Part shown: positions 1-10,857 of the stretch, piece by piece
How the letters are laid out: every line of letters starts with the position of its first letter
Numbering within the stretch: position 1 is the first letter of the stretch
From: Eupeodes corollae
Taxonomy: Eukaryota; Arthropoda; Insecta; Diptera; Syrphidae
Reading direction: 5' to 3'
Assembly: GCF_945859685.1 (NCBI RefSeq)
Contig: NC_079147.1
Coordinates: 80,220,315 to 80,284,314, forward strand
Length of the DNA: 64,000 nt
Notes under the pieces: model-generated
Database searches by the model: none
What the model was told of the DNA's origin: nothing
What the model saw: the letters and a program-made list of their open reading frames with translations, nothing else
Position numbers and translations under genes: made by a program

Positions 1-584
1 CGAGTACATTTAATGTTACGTACTAGATTGATTAACGCCTTTTCCACTGGTTAACTCTTACAGTAAGAATGTTATGGCTGAGAAAGAAGTCTTGTATAAA
101 TGTTTGTTCTGATATGATTTTCAATCGATCTTTCTAAGATTTTGATAGACTTTTAGTTATAAGATCTTTAGGATAAGTTTGGGCATTCACCTTTGCGTAC
201 GAAGACATTCTTTAAATGCATAGTAAAAACATTTTCTAAATAATTTCAGTAAGATACATTTATTTTATCACAACATCAATCAAATTTTTTTTCATGTTGG
301 CCAAGATTAGTCAAATTCCCACTAAATGCGAAAACACACCCAATGGTAAAAAAGTCGAAAAAAACTTAAGGCATTAGTTAACTATTTTGTTAAAAAAACG
401 GGTCCAAATTTCATACTTTAGATATATAATAAATATCATTAAACGATTGAAAAAACAAATACATGGCCATCGATAGAAAAAAGTAAACAAATTCAAATGG
501 AGCCATAATGTTGTCTTTTGGAATACAAACGAGAAAAGTTAAAAACTATGCCAGGCAGGAATGGAAAGAAAGCCATAAAGCATT
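1..584. other. AT-rich DNA, no gene seen
   Basis: AT-rich low-complexity sequence with A/T runs. No open frame with recognisable protein similarity, RNA gene or element terminus was seen on either strand. Confidence 0.5.
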
Positions 585-645
585 GCCAGATTCAACTTAC
601 TTAAGGTGGCGCTACAGTCCTGTGTGAACTAGGGCCAGATTAAAC
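585..645 (-). mobile_element. Extremely short RTE 3'-tail insertion with target duplication
   Basis: About 37-40 bases match the 3' end shared by the RTE copies elsewhere in the window: on the minus strand, a CTAGTTCACAC-type segment, then CTGTAGCGCCACCTTAAGTAA. The insert is flanked by GCCAGATTCAAC (585-596) and GCCAGATTAAAC (634-645), a 12-bp direct repeat with one mismatch. This is the footprint expected of target-primed reverse transcription that stopped almost immediately. The match to the longer copies at about 26850-26904, 48777-48830 and 57025-57060 is clear by eye. Confidence 0.8.
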
Positions 646-2283
646 TACACGTAAAAAAACACCCTTTATTTGAATAATTTTATTTCACAACTATGAATAA
701 GAATATTAAAATTATACAATTTTGTTAATAGAACGTCTCTTTAAACAAAGCAGTTTCCACTTTAATTTAGTTTATGGGTAAATTTAGTTCATCTTTGTAC
801 ATCAAAGCATGGAAAATATAAGTTGAAAGCTTATGATTTTATTGCAACATTATTATTAACATTGTACATTTGCTGAAAATTTTAATAAATTTAAAGTTTA
901 TACACAAAACATAAATGTTGAATTTAAGATTCTCTTAAAAAACTTTATATTTCTTGGTGACAGCTATAAGACTAGCGAACTTGACTTTACCAAACGCTTT
1001 TTTCTAGCAAAAAAAAATATTTTATTAATAATAAAAACAATAAAAAAATAAATTTTCTTTGACAGAGTGTTCCTAATGAAAAATCTTGTTAATTAAAAAC
1101 GAAACTTCCTTTTTGAAGAAGATAGACAACAGACAAAGGAAGACAACAGCAACTATCCCAAGTAATTTATCACGAACAACATAATAGGGTCAGCTATAAA
1201 GTTTTCTGAGAAGAAAAGGAAGAAATAAAAACCTTAAAGTTTGTAATTCATTAAATCCTTAATAGAGTTTGTCCAGTTTGAGTTATTGACCTATATTTCA
1301 ACAAATAACTAAAATAAGTCAGGTTTTATGTAGCTTGCGTCTTCTGTGCGTTGACAAAAATATATGTCATCGTGCGTCGTGCGTCGTCGGTCGGAACTAG
1401 GTATAGTTTTTGTTCTTTTCCATGCTGTAACCAGGTTGAACTCACATTAACACTTTTTGTTAAAATGATTGATCTATATTTCTACGTCCGTCCGTCTATC
1501 GTATCTGGCGATAGATGGTGTTCTATATAAGGATACAAAATATAGTGCAGGGTAATGGTGGAGATTGAAGTATTAATTTCAGTATGTCCTAGTTTCATAC
1601 GAGTATACCTTACGTGTGACGTATGAGATATAAAGGAGTAGGCATATTGCATCGGTTGACTTATTCAATCACTTAAAATTCAACAGTGGAATGTGTACTG
1701 GTACTTAAGCTCACAACCTTCATCAACTTACAACACTTCAAGGCCGATGATTTTATACATTCTACATATTTCACATATGTATATGCATAAATTGACGATC
1801 AATCAAGTTCCATGCGTTTGAGTTGATAAATATACATTTGGAAAATAATTGATGGATTTTAGTCAAAAAAGTACTTTCTTTTTGACAGATGTAAGATGAC
1901 CTAAAGCACATGACGCACGTGATGAATATCAAATTTGTACTGGAAATATAATGGTTTAAGCTCTCGAAATATTATTATTGACTTAATGTGTTAATGGATG
2001 TTTCTTTTCATAGGCTTTAATTGAAGGATCATTTCAAAGAAGGACTCAAATTAAAGCAATTAGACAATTTATTCTACTGCAGCGCTATATAGGCAACTTA
2101 CTGAATCCGTAAAGCGAAGGTTCCACGCCATTTATTAATGATATTAGCTTAGTATTTAAATAGTGGCTGAAGTAGGGGTTAAATATCACCAATATTTCAC
2201 ATTGGTGGCCTTAAAAATTTTGCATTTTTAGTTTTTATAAATCGAGCATAAGAAGCGTAAAATTAAGTTTTATAATATTTATA
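646..2283. other. Intergenic or intronic AT-rich DNA
   Basis: No coding region recognised. A short GC-richer patch at about 1340-1400 contains GTGCGTC/GTCGTGC-type repeats. The rest is AT-rich with no termini or motifs that could be assigned. Confidence 0.4.
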
Positions 2284-2550
2284 ACCAGGTGAAACAAAAC
2301 TCACAAGTGCATAAACCTCGAACAGAATGATGCAAAGACGGATGTGGAAACTTCATATTAGAACTGCAAACAGTATAGAGGCGATGATGAACCGAATTCC
2401 GCTGTTAGGTAGAATGATATATTCAATATAGACGGCGAAATCCAAACATTCCTTCCTTTCGCCTTAGACGAAGTAAGCTGCATAAAGTTTGGTAAGGAGC
2501 ATCTGTTATATGTGGTCGGAAGAAAGCATGCCCTTTACATTGAACCTTCT
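2284..2550 (+). pseudogene. RTE reverse transcriptase, internal fragment
   Basis: The sequence follows the plus-strand RTE copy at about 25266-25620: a GTGAAAC...CACAAG...CATAAACC segment, the ATTCCGCTGT segment, a stretch like the LPDLDEVK region, then the TATGGTCGGAAGA segment. This is the linker and N-terminal part of RTE ORF2. It is full of indels and stops and encodes nothing intact. It abuts the antisense LOA-like element, and the matching 3' end of an RTE copy resumes beyond that element at 4732. The two pieces may be one RTE copy, with about 0.9 kb of its middle missing. Confidence 0.7.
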
Positions 2551-4708
2551 TCTTCCTAGACATAATGCAGTTGGATAAATTGCTCCACCTTTGGTTTGAT
2601 TCAGTTTCGTAGATAGAAAAGATTTTACCATTCATAGCACCAAGAGGAACGGTAACCATTTTCGCAAGTGAGCTATGAAGGGCCGATCCTTGCATGGCTA
2701 GCTCGTCAGCCTGTTCATTCCAAACGATACCACTATGGCCCGGAACCCAGATCAGGGTGACACCGAGGTTAATATTCAGGTTCGCAAGCTCATCGCGACA
2801 TTGCTGGACCAATTTAAATGAGATTATGGCCGAGTTAATGGCTTTGACAGCTGCCTGACTGTCTGTGAAGATAGCCGCATTTAAGTTTTGGTTTGCCTCC
2901 CTTATTGCCAGCAGTTCAGCCTGTAAAACGCTAGCAAAGTCAGGAAGCCTAAAGGATTTGGCTTCATTTAGGGACTCAGAAAAGATCCCATAACCAACTC
3001 TGCACTTCATCTTTGAGCCGTCAGTAAGATGGTTGTGTCGAAACCTATCGACACAATGTCATCCTCCCAATCTTCTCTGGATGGGAAAATAACCTTAAAA
3101 CCCTTACTAAGGCTTAAAGTAGGAGTGCAGTAGTCAGTGTCTACTGTCTACCGAGATAATATCTGAGGGAATCAATTTCGTTGTGTTGCTGTGACCATAA
3201 GGTTTTGACAACCAGCTGTTTGATTCCTTCAGCCTAATAGCGCTGCAGGAAACTATGTATTTAATAAAAAGGTCGATTGGTAGAAGATCCAAAATAACTT
3301 TTAAGACGTTCGTTGGGCAAGTACGCATAGCCCCTGTGGTGCCCACGCAAGCTGTTCTCTGAACCTCTTTAGCTTATCAATATTATAGGCTTTGCTAAGA
3401 GCAGGCCACCACACAATCGAACCATATGTTAAGATTGGACGTACTACGGCTATGTACGTCTATAAAATCATCTTCGACTGAAGTCCCCATTTTGCCGAAA
3501 GTCTTGCTAAAGGCGTAGAAGACAACACATGCCTTCTTAACCCGTACTTCAATATTTATTTTCCCTTTTAGTTTAGGGTTGAGTATAACTCCCAAATATT
3601 TTGCACTGGAAGACAATGATTGGATTTGACCGTTGAGTCAAGGTAGCGTGAAGGGCGGTACTTAAGCTTTGGTGGTAAAGAGCAACAGTTTAGTTTTACT
3701 TTGGTTAACTCCTAGTCTACAACTCGTGACCCAGTTGCTAACTTTCTTCAAAGTTGACTCCGTGATTTGACTAATCACAGAGGTGTACCTACTTTCCTGA
3801 CACCAATAGCACCGAATCATCCGCATAGGCTACCGCCTTTACGCCACATTTAATTTAATTCAACGAGAATTGTATCCATGACCAGAAGCCATAGAAGAGG
3901 CAAAAGGACACCACCCTGGGTTGTTCCCCTACTCAAGTATTTTGTTGCGATAGTATTGCCTTGAGTGGCTCGAATCTTCCTACCACTGAGCATGGAAATA
4001 ATCCATTCTCGAATGAAGTCTTCTACACCGAACTTAACGAGCGATTCTTCTATGGATTCTGTAAGGACGTTGTTAAAAGCACCTTCTATGTCTAGGAAGG
4101 TGGCAATGGATTGTTTGTTCTACAGTACGCACTACCTCATGGAGGGCAGTCTCCGTAGATTTGCCCTTAAGATAAGAGGTCGTCCAACTAGGATTTCTCT
4201 AATATGGTAATCAAGAATGCGCTCCAAGGTTTTAAGCACAAAAGATGTTAAGCTTATTGGTCTGAAATCCTTTGTGGATTCGTGACCTCACCTACCCACT
4301 TTCGGGATAAAAACTGCTTTTACCTGTCTCCACGACATGAGCACATATTTGAGAAGGAGGCATCCTTTGAAAATTTGTTACAGTCATGGAGCTGCTACAT
4401 CATGCAACTTTTGAAACATAACTGGCAGTATGCCATCCATGCCTGGGGATTTATATGGAGAAAAAATATTTTCGCTGGTTATAACGAAATAGACTTGCTC
4501 CACATGAGCTACGTTTAGCTCTGTGGTTTCAAGTGGTTTTGGGTTATCACTCTCGCAACCCGGAAAGTGCGTCTTCATCAGTAGCTCAAGAGATTCGGTT
4601 GGAGAGGCTGTCCAGGTTCCATCATGCTTTTTTAGAAATGAAGGATTACAATATTCAGCTGCTAATGACAGAAAAGGCATTTTAGAAATGTCATATAGAA
4701 ATATCATT
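2550..4708 (-). pseudogene. LOA/R1-like non-LTR retrotransposon pol remnant (RT + RNase H)
   Basis: Read on the minus strand, a degenerate ORF2 runs from the region before RT (4707-4384: an ETHFPG-like block, then YKSPGMDGI, the first RT motif) through RT. A YADD catalytic box lies at 3816-3827. The thumb follows (3616-3395, KYLGVILNPKL). A C-terminal RNase H (3010-2560) has the E of QAELLAI, the D of FTDSQAA and the final D of NEQADELA; the first acidic residue is not evident. Stops and frameshifts break it into at least four frames. The 3' end downstream of RNase H is missing, and the reading frame runs into RTE sequence at about 2550. Retention of RNase H is typical of the LOA, I and R1 groups. 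Same general type as the element at 8246-10668. Confidence 0.8.
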
Positions 4709-4731
4709 TAAAGCAACCTCGAATCAGGCCC

Positions 4732-5138
4732 ATCGTAACGAAGACGAAGCCAAAGCGTGTTTGTATTTCGGCCTTCATCATTCCTGTCCTGCTATACAGT
4801 GCAGAAGTATGGACTATTAAAAAATAGGATGAAAGCACCTTGGGTCGTTTTGAAAGATAAGTTCTTCGCGTCTTCTACGGTCCCGTACACATAGAAGGTG
4901 ATTGGAGGATAAGATGGAATACTAGCTATATGGTCTGAACAGCAACGTATAAACTTAGCGGAAAGGATAAAAGCCCAATGCCTGAAAAGGCTGAATCATG
5001 AAGATTGCAGTAGAGAATGACCGTGGATCCTGTAGACACATATATCTGATCACTGAGCTAGATGGAGAAGTTTGTTGAGTGAGTATCTAGATCACAGAAG
5101 ACTGTAGCGTCATCTTAAGTAATTAAGTAAGTATGTAA
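4732..5138 (+). pseudogene. RTE 3' end (C-terminal ORF2 and tail)
   Basis: Conceptual translation in broken frames gives the RTE C-terminus: a PVLLYSAEVWT-like block, LGRFER, then GPVHIEGDW. The nucleotide tail CTGTAGCG...CTTAAGTAATTAAGTAAGTA follows. The 3' end carries the (TAAG)n-type tail seen in the other copies. It aligns with 26540-26904 and, inverted, with 57025-57400. It is probably the downstream half of the copy whose upstream piece is at 2284-2550. Confidence 0.75.
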
Positions 5139-6157
5139 GCATGCAATGAAATATGTTTGAAGTAATAAATCGTCTTTGTTCTCAAGATATTTGAGTCCAA
5201 AACAATTTTTTAAATTGTTGTAATAAAACTGTTAATTTGATTATTCCTAAAAAGCAACAACATTTTTATTCTTCGTTTTATCAATTATTCTGTAGGTAAT
5301 ATCATTGACGTCTGTAAAACATTTAAGTTACAAATATTTTTTCAGTTTCTAAAATTGATGGAAAACAATTAACAAAATTTTCGTTATAATCATACCAATA
5401 TCGTGATGTCAGAAAGTGCAGCATAAAATTTTATTGAGGTTGAAATTGTTCGTAAACAAATTGAAGTCGTAGAAAACCACCCCTTAGATTCTTTTTGAAA
5501 GTACTATTTACATGTACAGATATCTCTCTAAAAACAATTGATTTATATTCAAGAGACATTGCAAGGTTGAGAAATGTAATGTTCTTATATATAATTACTA
5601 ATGTATTTGTTATTTAAGTGATAACAGAGCACATCTTAAATCATGTTAAAAAAAGACTGGAGAAAGATTCAAAAACAGCATAATCACTTTCGTGAAAAAT
5701 TACACTGCCCTAGCTAATCTTACAATATTTGACTAAGGCACGAAAATTAATGGTTGCTAGCCTTCTTTCTTCATTTTCGGCTTTTTACTAGTTTGGAATA
5801 TTGTACCAGGCACTTCAGGAAAACTCCAAACGTCTTAATGAGAAGAAAAGATTTTCTCAAGTATTATCAATTCAATACCACAATGTTTGATGAAAGTCTA
5901 TTGGTCTGTTCAACATTCCTAACCAATCAGCCTACCAAGTTTACTATTAATCAGCAATAAATCACTGGTAGAAAAGGCGTTCTTGGAGTAAGTCAGTTGC
6001 ATTAGAATTCAGGAAATACTCAATAGTGATAGTTTTCTTTATGTTTTAAGAAATTATTAAATGTTCACTCTAACAAGAGAGCACAAGACCAAGGTTCCTG
6101 CAACACGAAGAAATACATTTAAAGCTTTCAAAACAATGAAAAGAGGAACAACCAATA
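5139..6157. other. AT-rich DNA with one weak ORF
   Basis: No confident gene. A 68-codon plus-strand frame (5754-5960) has an FRKTPNVLMRRKDF-FLKYYQFNTTMFDESL arrangement that faintly recalls the N-terminal region of PIF/Harbinger transposases. The similarity is too weak to assign. No inverted termini or 3-bp target duplication were seen around it. Confidence 0.3.
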
Positions 6158-6632
6158 GTCGTAGGCAGCGTTGCCGCTGGGTTTCACGAAAGTGTAATAC
6201 ATTTTTTTAAAAAACGTAACAAAAGCGAAAAAATGTAACAAATTAAGAAAAATGATTTAAATCAAAGAATGCTCAATTTTTATTTTTAATAGAAACATAA
6301 GTTTATATGCTGGATTGAGAGATCGAATTTGAATTTCAAGTGAAGGATAGCAAGATTTCGACTAAACTGTAACTGAACGAGTTCGTCGAGTCGAATGAAG
6401 GTGATTTCAACCTAATTTAGGACGTAAGTGTACAAATAGGTGGAAGTGTTGTTTAAGGGCACTTCACACTGATTAAAAAAATCATAAAGTACATTTTTAA
6501 AGAAAAGAAAAGTTTGGAGAAAAAAGTGTAACAAAAAGAAAAAAAAAGTAACATAGTAACAAATACAAACAAATTAAGAAAAGTGTAAAACTTTTGTTAC
6601 ACTTGTAACATTGTGGCAACGATGGTCGTAGG
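6158..6632. mobile_element. hAT-type MITE with 8-bp target duplication
   Basis: A 459-bp element (6166-6624) begins CAGCGTTGCCGC and ends GTGGCAACGATG, so its termini are imperfect inverted repeats (CAGCGTTGCCGC against CATCGTTGCCAC). It is flanked on both sides by the direct repeat GTCGTAGG (6158-6165 and 6625-6632). An 8-bp duplication with CAGNGTTGCC-like termini is the hallmark of the hAT superfamily. Inside are GTGTAAC/GTTACAC-rich A-tracts and no transposase frame, so it is non-autonomous. Confidence 0.85.
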
Positions 6633-6903
6633 CAGTAATTTCAAGAATTCTGCGACGTCAACAAATACAAATTTATTTCTTATTTGCAGAGATCTTCAGA
6701 CGCCTTTTGAAACATTTTTAGTATGTTTTATTGATTTTTTGTTTGGATTTTTGCTAATCTAATTTGGCTAATTGAACAATTTTGATTCTCAAAACTAAAA
6801 ATGTCGAACGACTTAACTAAATTATAGATAATTCTATTTGGTGCATTTTTCGTCTTGTTGTTAATATTTATAAAATTTTCATAATACAACACAAAAGTAC
6901 ATA

Positions 6904-7073
6904 TAAACAGGGTCCGGCAAAAAAATCTCCCAGACAAATTGTATTGAATTTTTTAAATTAAATACTATGCCATTTTACATAATTACTTATTTATTAATTA
7001 CTATTTTATCTATATATAGCTTTAAATATAAACGTCTAAAAATACGGGAGATTTTTGTGTCGGACTCTGTATA
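6904..7073 (-). mobile_element. TA-flanked MITE, copy 1
   Basis: A 166-bp element (6906-7071) has inverted termini AACAGGGTCCGGCAAAAAAA and, from the right end, TACAGAGTCCGACACAAAAA, followed on each side by ATCTCCC-type sequence. TA dinucleotides flank it. It is the reverse-orientation counterpart of the element at 42162-42377, sharing its termini and the internal TTTAGACGTTTAT and GGCATAGTATTTAATTT segments. TA duplication points to the Tc1/mariner superfamily. It has no coding capacity. Confidence 0.85.
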
Positions 7074-7244
7074 ACAGTATGCTAGCTTAGTGATAGGTCT
7101 GATGATTATTACCAATAATCAAGATAGTGGGGTATGAATTATCAAGTGTTATCTTTAAATTCATTACAATAATAATAAAGACAAATGAAACCTTTCTTTA
7201 ACTTCTAAGCTGCTGCTGTATGGATCCGAGGCCTGAGTACTTAG

Positions 7245-8245
7245 TAAAACACACTTTAACCTTTTTAAGCTTTTATCTTTTTGGCAACACAGCTGACGCA
7301 CGTTTTCTGTTTTGTTTCACTGCCAAACATCTTCAGTTTGATCTACAATTTAACAATAAATGGTTTAAGAAAAGCTTGGAAATTATAGAATTTTATAGTC
7401 AGTTTAATTGACCCCCTGAAGTGGCTATTTGGAGTATTTGTGACTAAATTTCGTACCAAACCACCAACACGCTTACGGAGAGTGCGAACTAAAGAAAATA
7501 TCATAGCTGTATCTGCCAGTGTTAATGATGACATTAATTATTGATTCGCCGCCGTTCGTAGAAATTGGGCTTCTGTTACTCAACAACGTGGAAAATTTTG
7601 CCAAAGAACTTTGGAATAGTGCCTTTCAAAATACAACTGGTGCAAGAATTGAAGCCGAACGACCTACTGCAACGTAAAATTTTCAGTGAAAGGGCTCTTG
7701 GAAATTTAGCCAAAGACCCACTTTGTTAGTGAAAGCTTGTGTTCACCGACGAAGCACAATTTTGGCTGAATAGGTACGTAAATAAGCACAATTGTTGATT
7801 TTGGAGTGAATATTAGCCAGAAGCATTGCAAGAGCTACCATTGCATCCAGAAAAAGTCACAGTTTGGTGCGGTTTATGGGCTGGTGGCAAAATTGGACCG
7901 TACTTCTTCAAAGATGATGCAAATAGTAACGTAACTGCGAATGGTGAGCTTTACAGTGAGATGATGTAGATCTTTTTTTCCAAAAATGCAAGAACTTGAC
8001 TTGTATGACATGCCACAGCATGTGCAACAATGGACTTATTGAGAGGCAAGTTCGTTGAACATTTTATTTCACGTCGGGACTGGTCGATTGGCCTCCTAGA
8101 TCGTGCGATTTAACGCATTTAGACAATTATTTGTATTGCTTTGTTAAAGCTCATGTCTATATAGACAAGTCCGCTTCAATTGGCAGCATTAAAGCATTTA
8201 TTTGTGAGATACCGGCTGAAATGTTTTAAAGAGTATGCCAAAATT
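7245..8245 (+). pseudogene. DD41D mariner transposase, 5' portion (split copy)
   Basis: A degenerate transposase in several frames. It shows an N-terminal helix-turn-helix remnant (IIEFYSQ, about 7378-7400), the linker (RLRRVRTKENI), the first catalytic block (VFTDEAQFWLN, about 7738-7771), the WCGLWAGGKIGPYF block (about 7865), then a decayed second catalytic region. Stops and frameshifts are frequent. The 5' untranslated part matches the copy at 52068 (GCTGACGCACGTTT, CATCTTCAGTTTG). Coding sequence is interrupted at 8245 by a retroposon and resumes at 10669. Confidence 0.8.
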
Positions 8246-10668
8246 AGTCCCGGATAGCTCCCAATCCGTTAATACAACAAACAGTCCTGAGTCGGGTATT
8301 AACTTAACTTTTCCTCGTGGTCTTGTTACAAAAGAAAAATCGACATGGGCTCTGAATAGTTTCGAAGCTTATAGATCTCCAGGTTCAGATCAAATCGTAC
8401 CAGCTGAGCTACAAAATACCATTGATATAACTTTGCCCTTCATTTAGATGATCTTCAAAAGTTTATAAATCTGGTCTATATACATCAGCGATGGAGAAAT
8501 TTAAAGGAAGTTTTTATTCCTAAGTCGGGCAAATGCTCGCATGTCAACCCTAAAGACCTAAGACCTATTAGCCTATCATCATTCATTCTCAAAAATCTGG
8601 AACTATTGATCGATATCCATATACGTTATAGTATTGTTTAAGCATGCTTACTGCAAAGGGAAATCGGTAAAACAGTCTTGCATACTCTGGTAAGAACTAT
8701 CGAATACTCCCTAGAGTAAAAGGAATATACTATGGTGGCCTTCCTGGATATTGGAGCGCTTTCAACAACGTTGACACATCCGCTATCATTTCTGCTATGA
8801 CGACCCTAAACGTCGAAAACTCACTCTTAGAGTTGTTTAATCTAATGATAAAAAGAAGGATCATCAACTCTAAGATGGGGGATTTTTTCACAAAAAAATC
8901 TGTAAGTAGATGCACTCCGCAAGGTAGGGTTTTGTACCCTCTTCTGTGGAACATAGTGGTTAACGAACTATTAATATCCCTTAAGATGGAAGGCTACAGA
9001 GTGCTTGCATATGCCGATGATGTTGCTATCGCTGTCACAGGGGAACATCCTAATACACTGAGAGACCTGCTTTAAAACGCACTTAATATGCTCACTAGAT
9101 GACCTGATCACTGTGGACTTAGTATTAATCCTCAAAAAACAGACCTCGTACTTTTCACACGGGAATACAAAACCCCAGTTATTGTACCTTCTTCAATTAT
9201 AGGTGTACCACTAATTTTTACCAATTGAGCCAAATAACGTGGTCTGGTATTGGACAAAAAATTAAGTTGGAAATCCAATATACAGGAAAGAGTTAAAAAA
9301 GCTACACCAGCTCTTTTTCTTTGCAAGAAAGCCATAGAAAGCAAATGGGGTTTTCAACCTCGCACAACCTACTGGCTGTACATTTCGGTCATCCGACCAA
9401 TACTTATGTACGCGGTTGCAGTATATTGGTGGTGGACTACGACAAACTCAGCAGAGTCCAACGTACTGCATGCCTCCGCATAAGTGGGGCATTGAGAACC
9501 ACAGCCTCAGCAGCGTTAGTCACTCTCCTCTATCTGACACCCTTCGACGTCTTCAGTAAACAAGAGGCAGCGAGTACAGCAATAAGACTCGACGCCTCAT
9601 CTCAATGGACCAAGTAGTACATAGTACATAGACTACACTATTCCTGAACCCCAATTTGGAAAAAAGTTCCAGGTATTCATTAAATTCAGAGATGAATTGG
9701 AAGACAAAAAACTCATGGATAACAAAAGTGTCCATTTTTATATAGATAGATCCAAGACAAATGAGGGAGTTGGTAGTTGTGTGTACTCAGAAAAGCTTAA
9801 TCTAATCATCTCATTCCGCCTCCCTAATCATTGTAGCGTCTTCCAAGCGGAAATCTTAGCGATCAAAGAGGTTCTCCCCTGGCTAAGAGAAAACGTGATA
9901 TCAACTTCTAATATCCGCATCTTCTCTGACAGTCAGGCTGCAATTAAATCTCTTGATGGCGTCTCAACCAAATCTCAAACGGCCCTCGATTGTCTATGAG
10001 GCCTTATGGAGATGGTGCAGCAATCAAACATTCACCAATGTTGGGTGCCGGACCACAGAGACATCACGGGAAATTGTAGAGCCGATGAACTCGCTTAAAA
10101 TGGAACCGTCATGTCTATTTCACCTGAAAGGGTGGAGATAGGTATACCGATAGCTGCATGTAAACTTATGCTAGAAGAAACAGCTTTTGCGATAGCAAAT
10201 TCTAAGTGGTACAACTTACCAACATGCGCAGCCACAAAACTCATATGGCCCTCATTGGACCTAAAGCGCTCTAAAGACTTGTTATCTCAAAGCAGACTTC
10301 ATATTATCTCCCTAATAGGTGTCCTTACGGGACACTGTCTTATAAACACGCAATACGACTTGGTGGAGCCTCAAATGAATTCTGTAGAAGCTGTATGGAC
10401 GAAAACTAAGAGGAAACAATCTCTAACCTCCTCTGCACTTGCCCTTCTCTTTCACTCAGACGCAAACTTCATCTGGGGGACTACTCTTTTGATAATGCCA
10501 GTGAACTAGCTAAAACGGATATCAAATATCTTCTTCGCTTTATAAAAAGCTCAAAATGGTTCGACTAGTAAGAAGTAATTCTCTAGATTCATGTGGTATT
10601 ACAATGGGTCTTTCTTTTGGCCTAAGTGTGTGGATTCTAATCCGCGGCTACGTCAACCTAACCTAACC
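8246..10668 (+). mobile_element. 5'-truncated LOA/R1-like non-LTR retrotransposon inserted in a mariner
   Basis: Truncated at the start of RT. Fragments in order: FPRGLVTKEKSTWALNSF and YRSPGSDQIVPAEL (8300-8415), several broken frames, RT with YADD at 9010-9021, the thumb (LVLDKKLSWKSNIQERVKKA, about 9243-9303), RNase H (9725-10100, with FQAEILAIKE, FSDSQAAIKSL and a decayed CRADELA end), then the C-terminal LTGHCLI block (about 10325). At least six frameshifts or stops. The direct repeat TATGCCAAAATT (8234-8245) and TATGCCATAATT (10669-10680) is the target duplication. Immediately before the 3' copy lies AACCTAACCTAACCTA, probably the element's tail repeat. Confidence 0.85.
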
Positions 10669-10857
10669 TATGCCATAATTGGACTAAGCAGATGGACCAT
10701 TTTAGGCACACTTGAGGTCAAAATTTGCATTAAATAGGCTTTGAACATTAAATAATATGGAACATATTATCAATTTAAATAAATATTTCATGCATTTTTT
10801 TAATTGTATGTGTTTTTTTGGGAAAAATTTCCTATAGCTTTTAAAATATCACCTTTG
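10669..10857 (+). pseudogene. DD41D mariner, 3' portion of the split copy
   Basis: Resumes the mariner interrupted at 8245: CATAATTGGACTAAGCAGATGG and following bases match the C-terminal and 3' region of the copy at 52790-52941 (AAATTGGACTAAGCGGAT). It ends in the inverted terminus CTATAGCTTTTAAAATATCACCTTTG. The corresponding left terminus near 7245 is badly decayed. Confidence 0.75.

Noticed and set aside
3965..4518. Plus-strand frames within the LOA-like element
   Set aside because: Antisense shadows; the minus strand shows the RT motifs in the expected order.
5754..5960. Harbinger-type gene
   Set aside because: Only a faint resemblance over about 40 residues, with no termini and no catalytic motifs.
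10655..10670. Interstitial telomere sequence (CCTAA)n
   Set aside because: Only three units, placed exactly at the 3' end of a retroposon before its target duplication; a tail repeat is the simpler explanation.
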